From the NCBI RefSeq assembly GCF_000004075.3, contig NC_026661.2:2666001-2730000 (forward strand): DNA of 64,000 bases, in the 5' to 3' direction. Below, piece after piece: positions 12,601 through 25,060 of the stretch. Made by a program: the position numbers and the translations under genes. The first letter of the stretch is position 1. Each line of letters begins with the position of its first letter. Source of the stretch: Cucumis sativus. Its lineage: Eukaryota; Streptophyta; Magnoliopsida; Cucurbitales; Cucurbitaceae. Under the pieces are notes generated by a model. It searched no databases. It saw nothing but the letters and a program-made list of their open reading frames with translations, and was not told where the DNA came from.

Positions 12601-15600
12601 TTGAAGGAGATGAAGTCTGATTGGCATGCCTGCCTTGATAACAAAGTTGGGTTTAAGGTATGTGTATTACTCTTGCTATCGCATATGGTGTGACTAAAAT
12701 ATTTATTATAGCATTTTTTTTAAAGAGAAATTGACAAGAGTCTTAACATTTTTTTTTTTCATTCTATAAATATTTTCAATTCTTGTTTCAATTGAAGGGA
12801 TTTGCTATACCAAAAGAAGCACAAGATAAAGTGGCGAAGTTTTCATTTCACGGACAGCCAGCTGAGCTTAAACATGGTAGCGTTGTTATTGCAGCCATAA
12901 CAAGTTGTACCAACACGTCAAACCCTAGTGTTATGTTAGGGGCTGCTCTTGTAGCGAAAAAAGCTTGTGAACTTGGTTTACAGGTACTCATGGGCAAGGG
13001 AGTTCAATTAATTTAAGAGACCCCTCTTGTTTCCCTTCCTTTTCCAGTCTTAGCATGTTAATTATACCTTCTAAATGTTACACCAGGTCAAGCCATGGGT
13101 GAAAACAAGTCTTGCACCGGGCTCGGGAGTTGTGACAAAATACTTGCTGAAGAGGTAATTGATTATCAAACCTAGTTCATCACAATCATCTAGTCTCGTA
13201 ACATTCTCATTTCATGGCTTCTTTCTTTTCTTTTGAAATATTTGAAGAACAATTGAAAACATTTAATAATTGTTTTTTCCCTTTTTGTTTCAAAAGATAT
13301 TCATAATTGTCAATTTTTTATGATGATATCTACTCTGCCTTTTATAAATAAAATAATGAAAAGAACTATTAAAGGGGTATATTGCCTATTTAGATATCAA
13401 TGAAAACACATTTTTTTAATTAACAAAATCAAGGATAAACAATCTTTTAGCTTCTTTCATTTAAAAAGGATAAAATCATTGGCATTTTTCTTATCTAAAA
13501 AATTTCCTTTCTTTTGTTTCCTTGTATTTGATTGATGCAGTGGACTACAGCCATATCTAAATCAGCAGGGCTTCAATATAGTTGGCTATGGCTGTACAAC
13601 CTGTATTGGGAATTCTGGGGATTTGGATGAATCAGTATCTGCTGCTATATCTGAGAACGGTAATTTTAGAATACGATACACTAGTAGATCTTGTAATCAG
13701 GGAACGTGGTTGCTTTATGAAACGGGCTGACTTTACTCATTGGATAAGATTCAACAAGTATTCTGTTTCGTTTTCACCTTCTTAATTCTAATTTTCGTAA
13801 GGATTTTTTGCAGATATTGTTGCAGCTGCTGTGCTCTCTGGAAACCGGAATTTTGAGGGTCGTGTTCATCCCCTGACCAGAGCAAACTACCTTGCTTCAC
13901 CTCCCTTGGTGGTAGCTTATGCCTTAGCTGGCACGGTATGCATGGCAGTTTCTTTATTTATTATTGCAAGAGTCTAATAATAGTAGTAGTAGTAGTAGTA
14001 AAAAAGCCCCCGTATTATTATTATTATTTTATTTTTATTACAATTTGTATTATATTTATTATTATACACACTCTCACACTCTTGCAACTTTTACAAGCAA
14101 TTCCAAATAGACGATGTTCTTTTAACCTCCCTGGGAACTGATTTGGGTGATGTATAGTGTCTTGATGGTTCAACACTTAATGTTGGCAAATATACATTTT
14201 CTTGGGTAAGAACTTTAGGGTTTGGGGTTTTTGTGAGCTACTTTCTCAAAGTTGCTGAAAAATTATTGAGTTAAATTGTGTCACAAGCTACTATAAAAGG
14301 ATCATATTTTGCAATAATTTTGTGAAAATCTTGAATTATGTGGCTCTAACCTGGTTCTATTTTGTCAAACATGAAATAACTTGAATGAATTTTCCAGGTT
14401 GATATTGACTTTGAGAAGGATCCCATTGGAAAAGGGAAGGATGGAAAGGATATCTATTTCAGAGATATCTGGCCTTCTACAGAGGAAATAGCCGAGGTAG
14501 ATGTTTTTTTTTAAAATTTTGTTGAAGCTCAGTGAAATACGTTTTGGCAGGAATAAGAGATTTAACTGGTTTAAAACATGTATTAGGTTGTTCAATCTAG
14601 TGTATTGCCCGACATGTTCAAAAGTACTTATGAATCAATTACAAAAGGAAACCCAATGTGGAACCAACTTTCAGTACCTGATGGCACCCTGTACTCATGG
14701 GACCCCAAGTCCACCTATATTCATGAACCACCCTACTTCAAGAATATGACCATGGACCCTCCAGGAGCACATGGCGTTAAGGATGCTTACTGCCTCTTGA
14801 ACTTTGGAGATAGTATCACTACAGATCACATTTCCCCTGCAGGAAGCATCCACAAGGACAGCCCTGCAGCAAAATACCTTATTGACCGTGGAGTGGATCG
14901 CAAGGATTTTAATTCTTATGGAAGTAGGCGAGGCAATGATGAGGTGATGGCAAGGGGTACTTTTGCCAACATCCGCCTTGTTAACAAGCTTTTAAATGGT
15001 GAAGTGGGCCCCAAGACCGTTCATATTCCCACCGGAGAGAAACTTTATGTCTTTGATGCAGCAGAAGTAAGTATCTTAGTTTTCACGTCTGCATACTGTT
15101 TATTAAATATATAGTATATGCATGCTATTCCGCACTATTTTTCTGTTTTGTTTTCCTTATCACTCTCATAGCGACTGTTCTGTTCCTCCTCTTGCCTTTC
15201 CTTTTGTTTTTTAGTGGAGTGAAGAAAACAACAGCAGAGGAATGCTATTGAAAATTTGTTAGCTCTCTATTGTAGGGTATATCATGACGGTCTTTTTTTG
15301 TGTTCTACTTTTATTTTCCTAGATGTAAATTTCCTATTGCCCTAGGAAGAAAATAGTTTACGAGCTTGTCATGAGAAGCTGTTGTTCCCATCTCATATGA
15401 TATCTTTTTTGTTGTTTCGCTTTATAATGTATTTGTCGATTTAGGATTTCTGTACACCATTTTTGATGATGACTTTGTTCTAATCTATTTTCTGTTTTCA
15501 GAGATATAAGTCAGCCGGTCAAGACACCATTGTGCTGGCTGGGGCTGAGTATGGAAGTGGAAGCTCTCGGGATTGGGCTGCCAAGGGCCCAATGTTGTTG

Positions 15601-16133
15601 GTGAGATATAAAGATATTCTATTTTCTAATTCATGCGAAATGGACTTTTCCGTTTTTATTTCTTGCATATTGACGTTGCATTGACTGATCTTCTATACTT
15701 AATCTTGCACCAGGGAGTTAAAGCTGTTATTGCGAAAAGCTTTGAGAGAATTCATCGTAGTAACTTGGTGGGAATGGGTATCATTCCACTATGTTTCAAG
15801 GCTGGTGAGGATGCCGATTCACTCGGATTGACTGGTCATGAGCGTTACTCAATTGATCTCCCAGACAACATCAGTGAGATAAGGCCTGGCCAAGACGTGT
15901 CTGTCACCACTGATTCTGGCAAATCTTTCACCTGTACGGTGCGCTTCGACACTGAGGTAATTCCACATTCTTTTCCTTTCACATCTCTCAGCTCGAAATG
16001 TAAGATTCTCGTCTTCCCTGCTCGAAACATATCAAATTGGCTCCTAATTACGAATCCGCTACAGGTGGAGCTGGCCTATTTCAACCATGGAGGTATCCTT
16101 CCCTACGTTATTCGAAATCTCATCAAGCAATGA
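9649..16133 (+). CDS. ACO: Aconitate hydratase (aconitase), mitochondrial-type, 20 exons, 989 aa
   Basis: Catalyses citrate to isocitrate via cis-aconitate in the TCA cycle and, in plants, the cytosolic part of the glyoxylate cycle. Exons: 9649-9925, 10257-10361, 10486-10646, 10746-10838, 11116-11301, 11454-11615, 11740-11884, 11974-12116, 12199-12255, 12373-12452, 12582-12657, 12798-12983, 13087-13154, 13541-13659, 13814-13935, 14398-14496, 14587-15066, 15502-15600, 15714-15956, 16065-16133. All junctions are GT-AG and the total is 2970 nt. Residues 1 to about 90 form a Ser/Ala/Arg-rich presequence with no acidic residue before Glu83, as expected for mitochondrial import. The 4Fe-4S ligands are Cys532 (SCTNTSNP) and Cys598/Cys601 (GCTTCIG), with the same 66/69 spacing as in IRP1/aconitase. 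[13 protein letters not shown] is at 767-779 and [14 protein letters not shown] at 870-883. Met92, at the exon 1/2 junction, would start an 898-residue cytosolic-type form. The gene appears intact. Which plant ACO paralogue it is remains open. Confidence 0.96.
13980..14036. repeat. (AGT)n and (TTA)n microsatellites in aconitase intron 15
   Basis: About seven AGT triplets are followed, after a short A/C-rich spacer, by a TTA/TTT-rich triplet run. Both lie inside intron 15 and do not affect the reading frame. Confidence 0.8.
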
Positions 16134-16449
16134 GGAACACGTGTGGTGAAGTTTTCTTGTTTAGCAGCATCAGCCGTAGGGGACTTGGGCGTGAACTCGC
16201 CCTTTTCTTATTCCCCATTTTCGTTAATAAGGAAATAGAAAATCCCTGATGGGACTCAATTTTTTTGAATAGAGAGCGATCTATAAGCAGCAGGTTAGCC
16301 TGTCTAAGAACTGGCGAGGTTGTATTTATTTCAATTGTAACGATTATTTTCATCTGATAGTATTAATCCTGTCGCTGTTTCATATCTCACCCTCTTTCAT
16401 TTTAGTATTACTCAATATGGTTGGCAATAGCATCCACATTGTTAGAGAT

Positions 16450-16455
16450 AATAAA
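16450..16455 (+). terminator. Candidate polyadenylation signal AATAAA for aconitase
   Basis: An AATAAA hexamer lies about 317 bp after the stop codon. Plant poly(A) signals are loose, so an earlier AATAAG-like word near 16227 is an alternative. Confidence 0.3.
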
Positions 16456-16857
16456 AATTAATTGAATACGTTTGATCGATTGGGGAGAAGGGGAAGCCAT
16501 TTCTTTTGGTTCTTTTCTAATGTTCGAAACCCTGAATCCTGAACAGAGCATAATGCAGCTAGCATTACACAAATGAAACTTCTAGCAGAAGAAGAGGCTC
16601 TCATGGTTAGTCTTAGATTACAATTTTTTCGGAGACAACCATTGACACGAGTTGTTAACCAACTAAACCAACGACCTCTCCACTATCTAATCAAGAGAGG
16701 AGGCTAAATTTGCAATATTATTAACTAATTTGTTCTCTATGTGACGTATTAGTGAGGTTATCAACAAGAATAATATCCTTAAGGAGGATGCTTACGAAGA
16801 TCAAGATTCCATTATAATCTACCTTTTGGACTCTACCCAGTACCCCCAGCGTCAATC

Positions 16858-17055
16858 ATGGACAGACCTTACAAAATTGCATCCACTTTCGGTATAGCGA
16901 TGCTTGTGCTTTTGCTACCGAGTTCACCAATCCATAAATTCCTGTTCTATCAACACACTTTCCAGACTCTTGAAAGTTCTTTGGATCCACTCTTTAATTT
17001 AAACCCCTTTGTACTAGCCCTTGTAAATTTCATTATTATGTTGGGAATGGAATAG
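16858..17055 (+). CDS. Possible small membrane protein, 65 aa (uncertain)
   Basis: An open frame from ATG to TAG encodes 65 residues with two hydrophobic stretches (about 10-21 and 48-64) separated by a loop. The DNA is less AT-rich than the surrounding spacer. The two-helix layout is loosely like small plant DUF4408-type membrane proteins, but I cannot identify a diagnostic motif. It could be a fragment of an old gene or a chance frame. No paralogue or operon-like context helps. Confidence 0.25.
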   Translation: MDRPYKIASTFGIAMLVLLLPSSPIHKFLFYQHTFQTLESSLDPLFNLNPFVLALVNFIIMLGME

Positions 17056-19215
17056 AAGTGGAGTGAATGCTTTGCCGGTGTAAGTATCAAAGTAAATAAG
17101 AAACAATCTAACAACTTTCCTATATTAAAAATTAGTTTTAATCTGAACGAACATATCAGCCGACACGGCGATATATACATTAATCATAAATCAAAGGTTT
17201 GACATAAATATTTAATATTTATGGATAACTGCAGCATCTTTTATAAATTTTTTTAAAACACAGCAAATGTTCAATATCGATCTATTTTGATTCTTGATTT
17301 TAATTATATGATCACTTTTTCAAATGTTTGAAATTTTTTCAAAACCAATAATGAAAAATCCACCCCCTCCCAGAAAAAGTGTGTGCCTATGCATTGTTGA
17401 AGTGAACCATAGAATTTTGAGGTTGAGAGGAGGAAGGCAAAAACAATGATGGTTTAAATAACATTACTTCATTTTACCAAAAATGAATTTGATGTGTTCC
17501 AAAAGAAATAAAAACAAACTATTTTTTCTTCCAGATGAAAGGATAATCTTTAAATTCAAACATAGAACGCCACCACTTTACTGTTATATTGAAGACTGAT
17601 TAAATTCACATAAGAAGAAGAACCAATTTGGCAAGATTTATTCTCAAATGTGATCTTCTTCTTCAGTCTTTTCATTTCTTTTAAAGGAAAAGTGACGTGA
17701 TTGAAAAAACATAATGGTCTTTTTAGTATAAATGAAAGGTTAGAGAACTTCGAATCGAAGACCTATTCTTTTACTGTAATGAGAATAATAATGTCCATGC
17801 TAAAAGAAAGAAGATAAAACCACTATAATGTAGTTTTATTGCACTCAAAAGTTAAACAAATGTAGATTCTGTTTGAAATTGTTATTTTTTGAAAAATGTA
17901 TTTAAATAAGTTTGATTTAAGATAGTTACTATTTTTCAAAATTATAAAATATTTAATTTTAATTTAACTATTAAGTTTTTAAAATAAAAAATTGAATGAG
18001 TAATAAAAATAAAATTTTGAATAAAAAAAATTGAATTCTTATAACATATCATTTAGTTACTAAATTTAATTTAATTGGACTTATAAAATACCATTTTAGT
18101 AATCAATCTATATCATTAAAAAAAAAAAAAGTATCCACCTCTTTGAATTTATGAGAAAAATCTTACTGATCCTTACAATATTAGAAACTCCAAACCATTT
18201 ACAATCCCAAATTAAAACCTCAATTCAAACAATCACACTAATCACATAAAGACAACGCAAGATAGCTCCATGGACATGGATACTTCTTAAAGTTTTGGTC
18301 ACCCGAACAACTCAATTAACATCTTTCCAAAATTTTACAAGAGATAAGTCTAATTAAAGTAACAAATCCAATTAAACTTTGTATCAGACTTGAGATCATA
18401 GAAAAAGTAAAGAGATGGAATTGGATGCAAAACACAACTTTAATATAATATTCTAAGCCTTCATTAGTGAATGTGCATCATGTGATGTGACCAATTTCTT
18501 CACTACTTTACTCCTCAATTATGAGATCCATGTTAATAATTTTAGTTTTTTTCTAAAAGAAAAAAACATTTGGTCACTTTTGCTCGGTGCATAAATTACC
18601 AATATTGTTCCTCCCTTTCTATTTGTTGTGTACTGTTATTTGGATCCTTGTGTTTATCAGTGGCATAATATAAATTAAATAACTACTGTAAGATTCAATT
18701 ACGCCAAAATAATATAGTAAAATTGATCATGTATTTGTATACAGCTGTCTATTAATCTTTTTTGATATACCAACAAAAAATTATTGTTAGTCAATTTACT
18801 TAAAGAATTATTGCTTGATTTGACACAGATGAATATAAATTTAGGACTTAAATACTATTTCAATGATAATTATCATATACTTTTAAAATTGATTACGAAA
18901 TAAAAGTTACCTAAATTATTTGACTCACAATTTTGTCAATAGTACATGTAATGGTATATCCCAATTTGCAACTTTTAAACATGTGAAATTTTAAAAGTAT
19001 TTAGTAGTTCTTTTATTTGATTTTTGTAGTTTAACAAATATGAAGAAGCTGTTCAAACTCTCCGTCTTATTAATAAGCTAATGATTGTTTACTGTGTTAA
19101 TTAATTATATATAATCGTTTGTGGTTGTTATAGCCTATAATGATATGTTAGGTTAAATCGTTTGTGTTATTGCTGTTGATCTATTTAATATATATAAAGT
19201 TTTTGAGTATGTGTT
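17056..19215. other. AT-rich intergenic DNA
   Basis: No supported gene, RNA or mobile element seen. Low-complexity A/T runs occur throughout. Confidence 0.5.
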
Positions 19216-19219
19216 TTAG

Positions 19220-19620
19220 GATTATACTAATATACGTTTGATACACCTATACACCTAATACACTTCTTGATACACATGATACTTCTTGATACACCTGATA
19301 CATTTGATTGATACACTTGATTCACTTGATATTCTTTGATATACACTTGAAACATTACTAATATATGTTTGATACACTTGGTATACTGCATATACATTTT
19401 GTATTTTTCACTTATAAAATTGACTGACTAAATGCACTTGATATGCTTGAAGTCCTATTAATACACTTGATATACTATTGATATACACCTGTAAACTTGA
19501 TTTATGTACTTAATAATTATTCACTTTACTGTATGTTTTAATAATGTACTGTTGATATACTTGATAATGATACACTAAGTTACATCATTCATATACTTAA
19601 TAGTACTCTAATGAACTGCA
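19220..19620. repeat. Degenerate TGATACACT-type minisatellite
   Basis: Words related to TTGATACACTTGATA recur many times with variable spacing (for example CTTGATACAC, TTGATATACACTTGA, ATACACTTGATATACTA). The unit is about 9-20 bp and imperfect. There is no coding frame. Confidence 0.7.
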
Positions 19621-20674
19621 TAAAATTTGAAAAAATGAAAAATCTTGTAGTAAGTGTATTAACCAATTAATACATATAATATAAGTATATCACAACACTA
19701 ATATACGAAGCTGAGACAAAGATACAAAAAAATTAATGTAAAAGAATAAAACAAAATAATTTAGAATCGGATTCAACTCAATATACACATCGAAGAAAGT
19801 AAAAAAAAATCACAAATAAAGTTAAATTACTCCGATCAACAACTATTATATTATATTTAATATTGCAATTATTATACTATTGATATTTTAAAGTTAAGAT
19901 TAAAAGAAGAATAAATAATTTTTTAGTATAAGAATAAATTTTAAAAGTGATAGAATAAATAAACAATAAGTAGGTTATTAAAAGGAGGAAGAAAAATAAG
20001 TTATTAAAGGATAGTTTAAGAATAATAAAAAATTAGGATGGAAATGTGAATTTTAAAATTGTAAAAGATTGCAGTATAATTTAATCATATTCACTTTCTC
20101 TTATAAATAGTTATAAACACAATCAAACAATCTCCAATCCTATTAATTTATAAGTTTATACTTTTTGGTACCACAGTCATAGTAATCAGTTCATATCTGT
20201 ACATAGGGCAAACATAATATCATCCTGACACTCATAAAAATAGCCAACAACCACTCGTATTCACTCATTTAAACACCTCATTAATCATCCATCTCACATC
20301 CCCCAACCTCTCCCACCCCAATTTATTGGTAAACTAAAATTTAACTATTGACGTGTCCATTTCTCTACCAAATATATTTTGATACTATAAAATATGAAAT
20401 TTGTTTGTACAAAGTGATTGTAAGAGGTTATACAAAATCTTTAGACCTACGTACGTCCATTGTGTCATCAAAACCGACATTCAAATCAAATAAGAAATCA
20501 ACATTATGTTTAGTTATCTAGCTTCCAAATTATAGAAAGAAAAAAGAATCAAATTTCGTAATCACGTTTGATTATATAAACGTATGGTATAAGTTTTAAA
20601 AGGGTTTGCACTATGTTCTCCACAGAAAATCACAACCAGCCATTATACCAAACCCCTACTAAATAAATTAATTA

Positions 20675-20700
20675 TGACGTCAATAAAAGATATAAAAAGG
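20675..20700 (+). promoter_or_regulatory. Putative core promoter of MATE gene A: TGACGTCA plus TATAAAAAGG
   Basis: A perfect palindrome TGACGTCA (20675-20682), a bZIP/TGA-type ACGT element, is followed by a good TATA-box match, TATAAAAAGG, at 20691-20700. The TATA box lies about 72 bp before the ATG, leaving a short GA-rich leader. A further ACGTACGT palindrome is at 20449-20456. Functional roles are inferred. Confidence 0.5.
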
Positions 20701-20771
20701 TTATAGATGAGTACATTCTTTTGCAAATTGGTTTGTGGAAGAGAGGGTGAGAGAGAGTGAGAGAGTGAGAG

Positions 20772-23700
20772 ATGGAGAGAAATGATATTTTGGAGCCGTT
20801 GGTGGAGCAGTCAGCGCCGAAGCATGACGCCGTAAGCGGGGAGCTGGAGAACATATTATCCGACACACAATTGCGTTACGTGGTTCGAATCCGGCGAGCC
20901 GCTTGGATTGAGCTCAAGCTCTTGAGTAAGCTCGCGGCTCCGGCGGTGTTCGTCTATTTGATTAACAACTTGATGTCTATGTCCACTCGCATCTTCTCAG
21001 GCCAACTTGGTAACCTTCAACTCGCTGCCGCCTCTCTCGGCAACAATGGAGTTCAAATTTTTGCTTACGGTCTCATGGTAACTTCTTCTTCTTCGTCTTC
21101 TTTTGAGTGTTAAATTATGAAATGAAAATGAAAATACTCAATCTAACACTTGAGAAGTTTGAATTTTATGTTTTTAGACAGAGTAACAAGTATTTCATAC
21201 CAATCTAATAAGGAGTGTGATTTGTTTGGATTTTTGTTATGTTAATAAAACAGTTAGGGATGGGGAGTGCGGTGGAGACGTTATGCGGACAAGCATACGG
21301 TGCAGGAAAATACGAAATGTTAGGAATATACTTACAGAGATCAACCATCTTACTAACAATGGTGGCTTTTCTCTTAACTCTCCTCTACATATTCTCAAAA
21401 CCCATCTTATTGTTCTTAGGAGAATCCCCGGAAATAGCTTCCTCCGCTGCCATATTCGTGTACGGACTAATCCCACAAATCTTCGCCTACGCCATTAACT
21501 TTCCAATACAGAAATTCCTTCAATCCCAAAGCGTAGTTCTTCCAAGTGCATACATATCCGCCGCGACGTTGGTGGTTCATTTGTCTCTCAGTTGGGTTGC
21601 GGCTTATAAACTTGGGCTGGGCCTTTTTGGCGCGTCATCGGTTCTGAGCCTTTCTTGGTGGATCATCGTGACGGCTCAATTTGTTTACATTTTGAAAAGT
21701 GAAAGGTTTAAGGAGACATGGAGAGGGTTTAGTTCGGCTGCGTTTTCAGGGCTGCCGGAGTTTTTCAAGTTGTCTGCGGCGTCGGCGATTATGCTTTGTT
21801 TGGAAACTTGGTATTTTCAGATTTTGGTTTTGGTTGCTGGGTTGCTTGAAAATCCTGAATTGTCTCTCAACTCTCTCTCCATATGGTATTTCTTTTCTTT
21901 TTTATCTCTCCATTCCTCCATTTTTATTTCATTTACAATTCCTTTGCTATATTTCATTATTGGGTTTTCAAATATAACAAAAAAAAAAAAAAAAAAAAAC
22001 AACTTCCATCACTTTTTTCTTTATAATTTTTTTCCAATAATTGTATCAACCTAAAATTTTGGTAACCAAAATAATTCTGAAGGAAGAGAAAATTGAGGAA
22101 GAACTCGTAAATACATGTTTTGGAGTGTTTTTACATCAATTTGATAATAGTAGAACATTTAACCAAATATTTAGTAAAAAATAAAGTATAATAAAAAAAT
22201 TAGTCTTTCGGTGATTTTGTTATAAAAAATGTAAATTATTTGTTAATTTTTTCAGTTTTTAAAAAACTTCATTTTTATATTCTCAAAAATATTTTTGAAA
22301 TGATTAAAAATATGTACATGGAAATTGTTTAGTACCACGAAAGTACACTATAAATTTACTTCATATATTGTTAGATGATATATAAAAGAATTTTGCCTTT
22401 ACTTACTAGTATTTTAAGTTTTTTGATAAATCAAAATTTCATTCTAATGCGTGGGAAGATGAGAATACTTACTAGGATGGAAAACTATTGTCTAGAATTA
22501 AAATGAAATGAAACGGTATTATTTTTATATAGAAAGAAGTTGGAGGTGTGATTGTTAATGGTTTGATATTGGTTTTGCAGCACTACGATTAATGGATTTG
22601 CTTTTATGATTTGTGTGGGATTCAACGCAGCTATTAGGTTAAGCTCTTCCATCTCTTCCTTTATTTTTTAAAAACAAAACTCGATAAAGATTAAACAAGA
22701 GCTTAAAAGTTAATTAAATAGGATATTTTCATTTTTACTTTTGATACAGTGTGAGAGTTGGAAACGAACTAGGACACAAACATCCAAAATCGGCTGCATT
22801 TTCGGTAGTTGTGGTTATGGTAATTTCCACCACCATTTCTATAATCATCGCCTGCATAGTCCTAGCCTTGCGAAATGTCATTAGCTACGTCTTCACCGAA
22901 GGTGCCACGGTCGCTGCCGCAGTTTCAGATCTTTGTCCTTTTCTTGCTATCACCTTAATCCTAAATGGAATTCAACCTGTTTTATCAGGTATATATCTTT
23001 CTATATTATTGCGAACCAAGCATATATTATCTTTTGTCTTATTTTTTACCATTTAATTTCTTAAAAAAAAAAAGAAGAAGCTAATATTGGTGTTATGTTA
23101 ATGAAAATAAAACAATGAATAATTAGGTGTGGCTGTGGGATGCGGATGGCAATCTTTCGTTGCATGCGTGAATGTGTGTTGCTATTACTTCGTTGGTTTG
23201 CCTTTGGGTGTTCTCTTAGGCTTCTACTTCAAACTTGGAGCCAAGGTATTCTTACTTTTTAAATTAATATTTTCATCTAAACATCTTACTATATCATAAT
23301 ACAAAATAAATATTCACAAACATGTTATTATTGAGGATGTGTTATATGTGTATATGTGTACAGGGCATATGGTTAGGGATGCTTAGTGGCACAGCAATTC
23401 AAACGTGCATTTTGTCGTGGGTCACATTTCGAACCGATTGGAATAAAGAGGTAAAATTATTTATTTGAAGTTACTATATATAGATAATTAGGTGTAGCTT
23501 AGTTCTTATTTATTATACTAATTGGTTTTCTCATCATTTTATATGATCTATTTCAAAAGGTTACAAATTTTTTAAACATAACATTTAAAGTATTATACTT
23601 TTATTACAAAGTTTTGGACAATACTTGCATAATACTTGTCTTTTTTTTTTTTTATCAAATAGTTGAAATGACGTATGGGGTAACATTTTATTACCTATCT

Positions 23701-23939
23701 TTGTGTGAATCACTTAGTTGTCGTGACAAATCCTAAACTTATAAAAAATAGATTTTAAAAAAAAATTATTTGTAATCAAATATGGTTTTTTCTCAAAATA
23801 TTTTACTTCTCAAACTTGAAGAAAAAAAAACTAAAATTTTAAATTGAAATTGCAGGTAGAGGAAGCAGTAAAAAGGATAAACAAATGGAACGACACAGAT
23901 AAAACAACGAAGAATATAAAAATTGAAGCATTAAAGTGA
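20772..23939 (+). CDS. MATE transporter A (DETOXIFICATION 40-like), 507 aa, 7 exons
   Basis: Multidrug and toxic compound extrusion transporter: a 12-helix cation-coupled exporter, in plants usually at the vacuolar or plasma membrane. Exons: 20772-21077, 21254-21885, 22581-22637, 22750-22988, 23127-23245, 23364-23450, 23856-23939, all GT-AG, 1524 nt in total. The cytosolic N-terminal tail covers residues 1 to about 48. MATE signatures include [20 protein letters not shown] at the start of exon 2, [34 protein letters not shown], and [17 protein letters not shown] across exons 4-5. The length is normal for the family. A and B carry Arg73, Gln78 and Gln83 around the helix 1/2 border where C, D and E have Gln, His and Glu. 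Intron 2 (695 bp) has about 500 bp more than in B. The closest remembered family is Arabidopsis DTX40; the substrate is unknown. Confidence 0.93.
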
Positions 23940-25060
23940 GCCTGGTGTGTGATGAATCATTCAATAAAAACATGGATCATGATTTGTGTTTTATTTGTAT
24001 TAAGATTTTTTTTTCTTTAGCAGAATTTTGGCTTTAATCCGATTTAGATTCGCAATCAATAAATTGACATTTTAAAAAATAACAAAGTATTAAAACTATT
24101 TACAAACTATAGTAAAATTTATCAAACTATTCTTAGTCAATTATAGTTTGTGTGAGCTACTCGTAACAAATTCTCATTGATAAAATAGTTCTAAACTAAG
24201 TATTATTAAAAAAGTACTCGTTGCTCAAACACAAATGTCAAATGAAAAACATATACAACAATTGTCGTAAGAAGAAAAAACCAACCATAAGTAAACAAAA
24301 AAAGAGATATAGAAAGATATTCCATTTATATTAAAGAGTTAAGCAGTTTACTATGTACTATTCATCTGCTATACTCAACTACTACAATAATTCACGTAGA
24401 GCTTGATCGATTGATAGACTGCCTCAAGTGTACTTAGGTTCTCCCTAAATTTAGTAATATTAGCGTTGTACAATTCAACTTTTGATGGCGTGCGTGGGAT
24501 TCTCTTAATGTTATTATCTTTTGTTTATCCTAGCAAACTTCTTTCGTTAATGGGTCATATATAAATAAAAACGGTTTTCCACTCCCAATTTGATCATAAA
24601 CATATAGCAAGTATACTCTTCTATATTTTTATGTTGTCAGCTTAATATCTTTTCATCCTATTGTTATTAAAAGAAAGAAAATAGAACAGACACAAAAGGG
24701 AATAGATTAGGTGTTAGCTTGGAAATTAAAATTATGCTTATATTGAATATTCTTAAATTTAATAAATTTTCAATTTAAAAATAAATAAAGAATTGTTCCC
24801 ATCTAGTGACATCATCTTATTTATCTAACCCAATATGTAGGGGTAGATTATTTTAGATTCGGGTTATAACAATTCGTGTTTGTTATGCAAACTATTTTAG
24901 TTTGATAAAAGGAAATAGTAAACGTTACAGCAAAGAACAAAATAATCATAAATGTCAAATAGTAAATACTCTAACAAGAGGTAGTTATTATAGTTTCAGA
25001 TAATTTGTGTCCAAACGGCCTTTATAAGTCTAAAATATGATACATAATTATTAAAAATAT
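23940..25060 (+). repeat. 3' flank of gene A, duplicated after gene B
   Basis: After the stop codon, long stretches match the flank after gene B at 31249-32630. Shared phrases include CAATAAAAA-ATGGATCATG, AGAGATATAGAAAGATAT, TTGAATATTCTTAAATTTAA and TTATAAGTCTAAAATATG. Similarity is recognisable for about 1.1 kb with many small indels. AATAAA at 23963-23968 and its partner at 31269-31274, about 21-27 bp after each stop, are candidate poly(A) signals. Confidence 0.8.
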
